Source: an uncultured Clostridium sp.
GTDB taxonomy: Bacteria; Bacillota; Clostridia; Clostridiales; Clostridiaceae
Reading direction: 5' to 3'
Length of the DNA: 64,000 nucleotides
NCBI GenBank assembly: GCA_900539375.1
Contig: UQBY01000017.1
Location: 13,621 to 77,620, forward strand
This document shows positions 50,564 through 57,762 of the stretch, in pieces. The stretch's first letter is position 1. Each line of letters starts with the position of its first letter. The notes beneath the pieces were generated by a model. The model saw only the letters and a list, made by a program, of their open reading frames with translations, was not told where the DNA came from and made no database searches. A program made the position numbers and the translations under genes.

Positions 50564-51568
50564 TTGAATAAAAGAAAGTTACTAAAACAAGAGCTTAATA
50601 TAGCCATAAGTAAAATTGAAAATTGGTATAAAAGAAAAAGTAAAGCTTTAACAATAAGTACAATACCATATAATAGTACAGCAATTTTTGAAAATATAAT
50701 TTTAGAAGTCATTAATTCAGGAAAAAAAGTATTATATTTATGGAATGGAGAAGGAGAAAATACAAAATTAATAAAAAGGCTTAAATTAGAAAAAAAAGAT
50801 TTAACCTATGGATATAAAAAAGAAGATTCAGATATAAATTTTATAAATTATAATGACTGTGACAAGGTATTAGGAAGGTATGACTTAGCTATAATTGATG
50901 ATATTTCAGTCTTTTCTACATTAAACAAAGAGGAAGTAAGAAGAAAATACGATTCTATAGCTAATAAAGTAGAAAGAGCTATAATATATAGTATAGAAAC
51001 GATAATACCAACAGGAGAGTATTTTGAGTTACCTTCTATATTTAGTACAGGTCACTTTGTAGAACCAAGATTAATGACAACTAGAATAGATTTAACTAAA
51101 GATATTCCTTATATTTTATATGATTATTTAAAGTGGTTTATAGATAATGAGCAAAAAATAGTAATGTATGTTCCGGATGAAGATTCCCTTGGAGTAGTAT
51201 GTGAGTATTATGCAAATAAGTTAAAGTTACATGGAGTAAAAGTAACAGCTCTTCCTAAATTTGATACAACAAAAACTTTAAAAGATGTATTAAATTTAAG
51301 TAATAAGGCAATGATTATAATAACAGATCGTATGGAGGAAACTTTTAATGATTTAGCAATAGGTGGAGTCATAGTACTTTTTGCCAATAATAAAAATTAT
51401 AATTACAGACAATTTATTTATATATGTGGAGAAATATTTAAAATGAATTTAAAGTTCCCAGAGGTTCTTTTAGTTGGTAATGAAGTGTCCTATGATATGG
51501 ATGAAGCCAAAGAAATTGCTAGAAACTTTAATATAAAAATATGGGAGAGCAATTATTTAGAGTTATAA
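50564..51568 (+). CDS. ComFA-like protein lacking helicase motifs
   Basis: 334 residues from TTG 50564 behind GAGGGAAG. Position directly before comFC is that of comFA, the DNA-uptake helicase. The layout is helicase-like: TISTIPYNSTAIFENIILE where motif I is expected, LAIIDDIS at motif II (DExx), SIFSTGHFVEPRLM at the inter-domain segment, KIVMYVPDEDSLGVV opening a second RecA-like domain, and IYICGEIFK where the Q-x-x-GRxGR arginine motif would be. There is no Gly-Lys-Thr Walker A, no DEAD/DEAH, no arginine finger and no N-terminal zinc Cys. It is also shorter than ComFA (about 460). Probably a non-ATPase derivative; partner and function unknown. Confidence 0.6.
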   Translation: MNKRKLLKQELNIAISKIENWYKRKSKALTISTIPYNSTAIFENIILEVINSGKKVLYLWNGEGENTKLIKRLKLEKKDLTYGYKKEDSDINFINYNDCDKVLGRYDLAIIDDISVFSTLNKEEVRRKYDSIANKVERAIIYSIETIIPTGEYFELPSIFSTGHFVEPRLMTTRIDLTKDIPYILYDYLKWFIDNEQKIVMYVPDEDSLGVVCEYYANKLKLHGVKVTALPKFDTTKTLKDVLNLSNKAMIIITDRMEETFNDLAIGGVIVLFANNKNYNYRQFIYICGEIFKMNLKFPEVLLVGNEVSYDMDEAKEIARNFNIKIWESNYLEL

Positions 51569-52179
51569 AAATTTTATGGAAAAGTATATTAACAGTTTTA
51601 TATCCACCTAAAAGCAAATGTTTAGTATGTGGATATGAAAATACAGAAAATCTATGTTATAAATGTTTAAAAAGTATTACATTTTGTGGTGAAGATGAAT
51701 TATGTGTTGGTTATTATAAAGGGGCTTTAAAAGAATTAATACTTTCATTAAAATATAAAAAAGATTTTCAAGCAGGAGAAATTTTAGCAAGTTTTCTTGA
51801 AGAAAAAATAAAAAAATATAAAGATGAATATTATCTTACTTATATACCAATAGACAAAAAAAGACTAAAAGAAAGAGGATTTAATCAATGCGAGTATATT
51901 GCAAAGGAATTAAGTATAAATACTGGTATAAAAACTATTAATACTCTTAAAAAGATAAGGGAAACTAAAGTTCAAAAGACCTTAAAAAGAGAAGAAAGAA
52001 TAGAAAATTTAAAAGATGCTTTTGAAATTATAGATGAAAAAAAGGTAAAAGGAAAAAAGTTTATATTATTAGATGATGTAATTACAACAGGAGCTACCCT
52101 TAAAGAAGGAGTAAAAGTTTTGAAAAAACATGGGGCAATTGAAATAAAAATATTGACACTAGCAAAATCTTATATATAA
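51541..52179 (+). CDS. comFC: ComFC-type phosphoribosyltransferase-fold protein
   Basis: 212 residues. Starts at ATG 51541, overlapping the previous gene by 28 bases without a clear ribosome site, so translation is likely coupled. N-terminal zinc-finger-like CLVCGYENTENLCYKC, then a phosphoribosyltransferase domain with YIPIDKKRLKERGFNQ and the PRPP loop FILLDDVITTGATLKEG. ComFC is needed for transformation in naturally competent species. Most clostridia keep it without known competence. The promoter of the raiA RNA is inside its 3' end. Confidence 0.92.
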   Translation: MGEQLFRVIKILWKSILTVLYPPKSKCLVCGYENTENLCYKCLKSITFCGEDELCVGYYKGALKELILSLKYKKDFQAGEILASFLEEKIKKYKDEYYLTYIPIDKKRLKERGFNQCEYIAKELSINTGIKTINTLKKIRETKVQKTLKREERIENLKDAFEIIDEKKVKGKKFILLDDVITTGATLKEGVKVLKKHGAIEIKILTLAKSYI

Positions 52180-52180
52180 T
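52153..52180 (+). promoter_or_regulatory. sigma-A promoter of the raiA-motif RNA, inside comFC
   Basis: TTGACA (52153-52158), 16 bases, TATAAT (52175-52180); the -10 overlaps the comFC stop codon. The predicted start, near 52187, coincides with the first base of the RNA closing helix. Confidence 0.8.
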
Positions 52181-52186
52181 ATAAAT

Positions 52187-52396
52187 GTAAGTTAGGTCTG
52201 TGGTTGAAAGTCGATGCTAGTCGCAGGCAAAGCGATCCACGTAATCTAAACAAAGTTTTAGGGAGCATGGTGCGGTATAGAAGTAAGTCCTGCCAACATA
52301 AAGTTGAGAGTATTAGTAGTGAGAGGTTAAGTCCGGGTAGCAAAAGTTCCAGCAGGCGAGTGTGGGGTCAAAAACCAGGTCAGCTAACTTACTTAT
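52187..52396 (+). ncRNA. raiA-motif structured non-coding RNA
   Basis: About 210 bases, distinctly richer in G and C than its surroundings, closed by GTAAGTTAG (52187-52195) pairing with CTAACTTAC (52384-52392). Internal blocks such as GTCGATGCTAGTCGC, AAGCGATCCACG and GTCCGGGTAGCAAAAGTTCC look like conserved RNA. It lies directly ahead of hpf (raiA), between a dedicated promoter and terminator, which is the context of the raiA RNA motif described in Clostridia and Actinobacteria. It is transcribed separately from hpf, so it is unlikely to be a simple cis riboswitch. An open frame across it (52204-52401) is considered fortuitous. Confidence 0.85.
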
Positions 52397-52434
52397 GTTA
52401 AAAGAAAATAAATTATGTTTAAAATAGGTTAAAG

Positions 52435-52463
52435 AACTATCTCTTTTGAGATAGTTTTTTTAA
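52435..52463 (+). terminator. terminator of the raiA-motif RNA
   Basis: AACTATCTC-TTTT-GAGATAGTT followed by TTTTT; about 40 bases beyond the RNA closing helix. Confidence 0.9.
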
Positions 52464-52546
52464 TTAAAAAACTATGAAAATGAAAGAAGAATAGAGATTG
52501 AGAAAGCAATCAATACATAATATTCTGTAAATTCTGAATAAAGATA

Positions 52547-52575
52547 TTGATATTTATAAGAACAAATAGTAAAAT
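52547..52575 (+). promoter_or_regulatory. sigma-A promoter of hpf
   Basis: TTGATA (52547-52552), 17 bases, TAAAAT (52570-52575), about 70 bases before the hpf start. Confidence 0.6.
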
Positions 52576-52644
52576 ATAGTCAATACAAGGGAAATTTAAT
52601 AAATTTTCAAAGTATTTTAGAACGTTTAGAGAGGGGCTGAAATT

Positions 52645-53184
52645 ATGAAAGTGACAGTAATAGCTAAAAACATAGAGTTAACACCAGCAATAAAGGATAT
52701 GGTTGAAAAGAAAATTTCTAAATTGGACAAGTATTTTGATCCTAATGTAGAGGCAAAGGCAACCTTAAGTGTTCAAAAAAATAGACAAATAATTGAAGTT
52801 ACTATACCTTTTAATGGAGTGATTTTAAGAGGAGAAGAAGGAACTGAAGATTTATATAAGTCAATTGATTTAGTAGAAGAAAAATTAGAAAGACAAATTA
52901 GAAAACAAAAAACTAAACTTTCAAGAAGAAATTCAACAGGGTCTTTAAGATATCCTGATTTTAATTCAATAGATACAAATGAAGAAGAGGATGAAGAAGA
53001 TTCTAAAGTAGTAAAGACTAAGAGCTTTGATGTTAAGCCAATGTCATCTGAAGAAGCAATATTACAAATGGAGTTATTAGGACACAACTTCTTTGTATAT
53101 CAAGATTGGAAGACAAGCAAGGTAAATGTAGTTTATAAGAGAAAAGATGGAAATTATGGTTTAATAGAACCAGAATATAGATAA
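52645..53184 (+). CDS. hpf: ribosome hibernation promoting factor, long form
   Basis: 179 residues; ATG behind GAGAGGGG. Long HPF (also called RaiA or YvyD) dimerises 70S ribosomes to 100S in stationary phase. N-terminal domain (1-100) with LTPAIKDMVEKKISKLDKYF and the basic RQIRKQKTKLSRR helix; acidic linker (NEEEDEEDS); C-terminal dimerisation domain (about 120-179) with KPMSSEEAILQMELLGHNFFVYQ and VVYKRKDGNYGLIEPE. The linkage hpf-secA-prfB is as in B. subtilis. Confidence 0.96.
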   Translation: MKVTVIAKNIELTPAIKDMVEKKISKLDKYFDPNVEAKATLSVQKNRQIIEVTIPFNGVILRGEEGTEDLYKSIDLVEEKLERQIRKQKTKLSRRNSTGSLRYPDFNSIDTNEEEDEEDSKVVKTKSFDVKPMSSEEAILQMELLGHNFFVYQDWKTSKVNVVYKRKDGNYGLIEPEYR

Positions 53185-53205
53185 TAATTAAATTGAAAAT
53201 GGGGG

Positions 53206-53249
53206 CTGTTACAAAGATATTAAATTTCTTTGTAACAGTTCTTTTTTTT
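53206..53249 (+). terminator. terminator of hpf
   Basis: CTGTTACAAAGA and TCTTTGTAACAG form a 12-bp stem, then TTCTTTTTTTT. Confidence 0.92.
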
Positions 53250-53318
53250 GATAAATGTAAAGAGAGTGTTAAAATTTTACACATTTAACTGGAAAATGAT
53301 AATTAATATATATATATC

Positions 53319-53348
53319 TTGAAAAAAGTAATAACATAATGTTATAAT
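53319..53348 (+). promoter_or_regulatory. probable sigma-A promoter of secA
   Basis: TTGAAA (53319-53324), 18 bases, TATAAT (53343-53348), 87 bases before the start. Confidence 0.5.
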
Positions 53349-53434
53349 TGATTAATATGAAGATGAAAAAAATATATATACTAAATATTATTTAAATAAT
53401 AATAGATAGATAAGTGAATTGAGAGGATGAAATT

Positions 53435-55957
53435 ATGGGACTTTTTAAATCAATATTTAAGTCATATAGTGAAAGAGAAGTTAAAAGAATAGAGCCTATT
53501 GCAAATAAGGTTTTAGCTTTAGATGAAGAAATGGGCAAATTAACTGATGAAGAACTTCAAGCAAAAACTCCTGAATTTAAAGAAAGATTAGCTAAGGGAG
53601 AAACTTTAGATGAGATATTAGTAGAAGCTTTTGCAGTTGTTAGAGAAGCATCTTGGAGAAAGCTTCATATGAAGCATCATAAAGTGCAAATCATTGGTGG
53701 TATAGTTTTACACCAAGGTAGAATTGCAGAAATGAAAACAGGTGAAGGTAAAACCTTAGTTGCTACATTACCTGCTTATTTAAACGGTTTACTAGGAAAT
53801 GGAGTACATGTAATAACAGTAAATGATTATCTTGCATCAACACAAATGGAAGAAATGAGTGCTGTTTATAATTTCTTAGGACTTACAACTGGAGTTATAG
53901 TACATGGCTTAACTAATGATCAAAGAAGAGAAGCATATAATGCTGATATAACTTATGGAACTAACAATGAATTTGGATTTGACTATTTAAGAGATAACAT
54001 GGTTATTTACAAAGAAGAAAGAGTTCAAAGAGTTCTTAATTACTGTATAGTGGATGAAGTTGACTCAATTCTTATTGATGAAGCTAGAACACCACTTATA
54101 ATTTCAGGTGCAGGAGAAAAATCAACTGAATTTTATAAAGTTGCAGATTATTTTGTAAAAACTTTAAAAGAAGAAGAAGATTACTTTATAGATGAAGAAG
54201 CAAATGCAGTTATGTTAACAGATAAGGGTGTTGAAAAGGCAGAAAAAACATTTAAAATTGACAACTATGCAGATGCTGAAAATATGGCACTTCAACATTA
54301 CATAACTCAAGCTTTAAAGGCTAACTATTCTATGAGAATAGATAAAGATTACATGGTTAAGGATGGAGAAGTAATAATTGTAGATGAATTTACAGGAAGA
54401 CTTATGGAAGGAAGAAGATACTCAGATGGTCTTCACCAAGCTATTGAAGCTAAAGAAGGTGTAAAGATTGCAAGAGAATCAAAAACCCTTGCTACAATTA
54501 CTTTCCAAAACTACTTTAGAATGTACAAAAAGCTTTCAGGTATGACAGGTACTGCTTTAACAGAAGAAGAAGAATTTAGAGAAATTTATGGCTTAGATGT
54601 TATAGTAGTTCCTACTAATAAACCTATAGCAAGAATAGATTATCCAGATGTTGTTTTCTTAAATGAAAGTGGAAAATTTAATGCAATAGTTAATGAAATA
54701 ATAGAAACTCATAAAACTGGTCAACCAATGCTTATAGGTACTGTAAGTGTAGAAAAGTCAGAACAACTTTCAGCAGTTTTAAAGAAAAAAGGAATTCCTC
54801 ATCAAGTATTAAATGCTAAGTATCATGAACAAGAAGCAGAAATAATTAGTCATGCTGGTGAATTAGGAATGGTTACTATAGCAACTAATATGGCTGGTCG
54901 TGGTACAGATATTAAACTTGGAGAAGGGGTTGTTGAAGCTGGTGGACTTAAGATAATAGGTACTGCAAGACATGAATCTCGAAGAATTGATAATCAGTTA
55001 AGAGGTCGTGCTGGTAGACAAGGAGACCCAGGTTCATCAAGATTTTATATATCATTAGACGATGACTTAATGAGAATTTTTGGTTCAGATAGAATTCAAG
55101 GTATTGTTCAAAAATTAGGTCTACAAGAAGATGATGCAATAGAAAATAAGATAATAACAAAGCAAATTGAAAATGCTCAAAAGAAGGTTGAAGGTAATAA
55201 CTTTAACATAAGAAAAACATTATTAGGTTATGATGATGTTATGAATATGCAAAGAGAAATTATTTACAAACAAAGATCTGAAGTTCTTGAAGGTGAAGAT
55301 GTTAAAGATCAAATAATGAGCATGACAAAAGAAGTTATAAATAATGCAGTTCTTGGACATTTAAAAGAAGATGCAGATATAGAAACTGAAGTTAAGAAGC
55401 TTATAACTTATTTAGATGGAATATGTATTCCTGAATCTATGGTTAATGCAGAAGAATTAACAAAGATGTCTAATGAAGAAATAGTAGAAAAGTTATATAA
55501 TATAGCTACTAATATCTATGAACAAAAAGAAGAAGAATTTGGCTCAGAAAAGATGAGAGAAATTGAAAGAGTTATTCTTTTAAGAAGTGTTGATAGTAAG
55601 TGGATGGATCATATAGATAACATGGACCATTTAAAACAAGGTATTGGATTAAGAGCATTTAAACAACAAGACCCAGTTCAAGCTTATCAAATGGAAGGTA
55701 GTGAAATGTTTGAAGATATGATTCAAAACATTAAACTTGATACAGTTAAGTATATATTCCATGTACAAGTAGAAAGAGAAGCACCAAAGAGAGAAAGAGT
55801 AGTTCAAGAAATGTCAGCATCTCATGCAAGTGCAAGTGGTGAAGAAGAACCTAAAAAGAAGGAACCTATAAGAAAAGCACCAACAGTAGGAAGAAATGAA
55901 CTTTGCCCATGTGGTAGTGGTAAAAAGTATAAAAACTGTTGTGGAAGAGAAGTATAG
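53435..55957 (+). CDS. secA: preprotein translocase ATPase SecA
   Basis: 840 residues; ATG behind GAGAGGATG. Motor of the Sec pathway. Walker A MKTGEGKTLVATLPAYL (near residue 103), DEVDSILIDEARTPLIISG (near 207), TNMAGRGTDIKLG and RGRAGRQGDPGSSRFYISLDDDLMRIF in the second nucleotide domain, helical scaffold, and the C-terminal zinc motif CPCGSGKKYKNCCG. Full length. The zinc tail marks it as the housekeeping SecA. Confidence 0.98.
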   Translation: MGLFKSIFKSYSEREVKRIEPIANKVLALDEEMGKLTDEELQAKTPEFKERLAKGETLDEILVEAFAVVREASWRKLHMKHHKVQIIGGIVLHQGRIAEMKTGEGKTLVATLPAYLNGLLGNGVHVITVNDYLASTQMEEMSAVYNFLGLTTGVIVHGLTNDQRREAYNADITYGTNNEFGFDYLRDNMVIYKEERVQRVLNYCIVDEVDSILIDEARTPLIISGAGEKSTEFYKVADYFVKTLKEEEDYFIDEEANAVMLTDKGVEKAEKTFKIDNYADAENMALQHYITQALKANYSMRIDKDYMVKDGEVIIVDEFTGRLMEGRRYSDGLHQAIEAKEGVKIARESKTLATITFQNYFRMYKKLSGMTGTALTEEEEFREIYGLDVIVVPTNKPIARIDYPDVVFLNESGKFNAIVNEIIETHKTGQPMLIGTVSVEKSEQLSAVLKKKGIPHQVLNAKYHEQEAEIISHAGELGMVTIATNMAGRGTDIKLGEGVVEAGGLKIIGTARHESRRIDNQLRGRAGRQGDPGSSRFYISLDDDLMRIFGSDRIQGIVQKLGLQEDDAIENKIITKQIENAQKKVEGNNFNIRKTLLGYDDVMNMQREIIYKQRSEVLEGEDVKDQIMSMTKEVINNAVLGHLKEDADIETEVKKLITYLDGICIPESMVNAEELTKMSNEEIVEKLYNIATNIYEQKEEEFGSEKMREIERVILLRSVDSKWMDHIDNMDHLKQGIGLRAFKQQDPVQAYQMEGSEMFEDMIQNIKLDTVKYIFHVQVEREAPKRERVVQEMSASHASASGEEEPKKKEPIRKAPTVGRNELCPCGSGKKYKNCCGREV

Positions 55958-55974
55958 TATAATATAATGTGAAT

Positions 55975-56004
55975 AGACTACCTTAGGGTAGTCTTTCTCT
56001 TTTG
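55975..56004 (+). terminator. terminator of secA
   Basis: AGACTACC-TTA-GGGTAGTCT then TTCTCTTTT. It lies 29 bases before the prfB start, so some read-through into prfB is possible. Confidence 0.8.
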
Positions 56005-56032
56005 TAATAAAATTTTTATTGAGGTGTAAATA

Positions 56033-57140
56033 ATGATAGTTGATTTAGAAAAAGAAATAGCTAAACTTCCAGATTTAAAAAAGACTATAACAGAAATTGG
56101 GAGGTCTCTTTGACAAGGAAGGCTTAGAAAAAAGAGTTAAAGAATTAGAACTTGAAATGCAAGAAACAGGATTTTGGGATGATAATAAAAGAGCAGAAGA
56201 AGTAACTAAAGAAAGTAGTAGAATTAAGGGAAAATTAGAAAAATATAATAGTTTAACAACAACTATAGAAGATATTGAAGTACTTTATGAATTAATGGAT
56301 AAAGATGATACAGAATCTGCAGAAGAGATTATAAATGAAATTACTTCCCTTGAAAAAGAAGTATATGAATATAAAATAGGGATACTTTTATCAGGAGAAT
56401 ATGATAGAAATGATGCCATCTTAACATTACATGTAGGAGTTGGTGGAGCTGATGCTAATGACTGGACAGCAATGTTATTAAGAATGTATACAAGATGGTG
56501 TGAAAAAAAGGGATATAAAGTTGAAACATTAGAGCTTCAAGAAGGAGAAGAAGCTGGAATAAAAAGTGTTACCTTAAAAGTTAAGGGTGAAAATGCTTAT
56601 GGATACTTAAAAGCAGAAAAAGGAATACATAGATTAGTAAGAATTTCTCCATTTAATGCAAATGGAAAAAGACAAACTTCTTTTGCATCAGTAGAAGTTT
56701 TACCAGAGTTAACTAAAGCCCAAGACATAGAAATAAAAGCTGATGACCTTAAAGTTGATACCTTTAGATCAGGAGGAGCAGGAGGTCAGCATGTTAATAA
56801 AACTGAATCTGCAATAAGAATAACACATATTCCAACAGGGATAGTTGTTCAATGCCAAAATGAAAGAAGTCAATTTTCTAATCGTGATACAGCTATGGCA
56901 ATGTTAAAATCAAAGCTAATTGAACTTAAAGAAAGGGCTCATAAAGAAAAAATAGAAGACTTAACTGGTGAACTTAAAGATATGGGCTGGGGAAGTCAAA
57001 TAAGGTCTTATGTATTTCATCCATATAATATGGTTAAAGACCATAGAACTAATGTTGAAACTTCAAATGTAACAGCTGTTATGGATGGAGAATTGGATAT
57101 GTTTATAAATACTTATTTATCAGAAACAAGTGAAAAATAA
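56033..57140 (+). CDS. prfB: peptide chain release factor 2 with programmed +1 frameshift
   Basis: Translation starts at ATG 56033 (GAGGTG site) and meets TGA at 56111-56113 after 26 codons. The context GGGAGGTCTCTTTGAC holds an internal Shine-Dalgarno-like AGG, the slippery CTT and the TGA followed by C, the classic RF2 autoregulatory +1 site. After slipping past T56111 the frame continues GAC at 56112 to the stop ending at 57140, giving about 368 residues. RF2 reads UGA and UAA; low RF2 favours frameshifting and so more RF2. GGQ is in SGGAGGQHVNKTES, and the SPF-like recognition motif in RISPFNANGKRQ. The coding span is join(56033..56110,56112..57140). Confidence 0.97.
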
Positions 57141-57157
57141 GTATTTATAAATAATCA

Positions 57158-57252
57158 ATAAGGGACTGTTGTATAAGTAAAAAGTTATTATACACAGTCC
57201 TTTTTGTAATAGTAATATAGTTTTATGTAAATATTTTTTACAGTCCCTTATT
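57158..57252. terminator. terminator region with competing hairpins after prfB
   Basis: AATAAGGGACTGT (57158-57170) can pair with CACAGTCC at about 57193-57200, with GTATAA/TTATAC extending the stem, then TTTTTG: a normal terminator for prfB. The same 5' arm is also perfectly complementary over 13 bases to ACAGTCCCTTATT at 57240-57252. On the minus strand the elements can end the small membrane-protein gene. The partner choice is unresolved. Confidence 0.6.
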
Positions 57253-57279
57253 ATATGTACGTTTTCATAGCTTGTCTGA

Positions 57280-57609
57280 TTAGTTTTTTACTATCATTTC
57301 ATAACATGAATAACCAAATGAAAATACCACTACTACATAAATTAAAAAATTAATTGATTGATTTAATACAGAAAAGATTAACCCAATAATAGCAAGAAAT
57401 AGTATAGTATAATTTATAAACTTATGTACTAAAGCTGCTCCACTACATACAACTACAGTAGAAGAAACTATTAGAAGTATAAAAGTTATAACATATAAAC
57501 TACTTCTTAAAGAAGAATTAAATGCTATTATTTGAAAATAATCTAATCCTAGTAAAGCAACAAAAAGAATTAAAAATAGTGATACTGTTCTTTGAACATA
57601 AACATTCAT
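57280..57609 (-). CDS. small multi-pass membrane protein, unknown function
   Basis: 109 residues from ATG 57609 behind GGGTGAGG; a longer frame to 57690 lacks a ribosome site. Three to four hydrophobic helices (about residues 8-24, 30-52, 58-80 and 83-103) and few charges. No motif recognised. Isolated on the minus strand between prfB and tex. Likely expressed given the good ribosome site, but it could be poorly conserved. Confidence 0.65.
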   Translation of the reverse strand: MNVYVQRTVSLFLILFVALLGLDYFQIIAFNSSLRSSLYVITFILLIVSSTVVVCSGAALVHKFINYTILFLAIIGLIFSVLNQSINFLIYVVVVFSFGYSCYEMIVKN

Positions 57610-57699
57610 AAATTCCTCACCCACTGAAAATAAATTACAATTAATTATAACATTACAAATAAAAATAATAAATAGAAAAAGGCAAAACAATCCTTTAGG

Positions 57700-57727
57700 T
57701 TGCTTATAAATTCAAAAAGATTATAAT
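57700..57727 (+). promoter_or_regulatory. sigma-A promoter of tex
   Basis: TTGCTT (57700-57705), 16 bases, TATAAT (57722-57727), 36 bases before the start codon. Confidence 0.55.
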
Positions 57728-57762
57728 TAAATAATGTGGATTAAATTTATTAGGAGGGAAAT

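Noticed and set aside
52204..52401. Open frame of 65 codons across the raiA-motif RNA
   Set aside because: Composition (Arg/Ser-rich, GC-richer) and pairing of the flanks show structured RNA; no ribosome site precedes it.
56111..56113. In-frame TGA in prfB as mutation or sequencing error
   Set aside because: The codon lies in the conserved RF2 frameshift context (CTT TGA C with an upstream AGG), so it is programmed.
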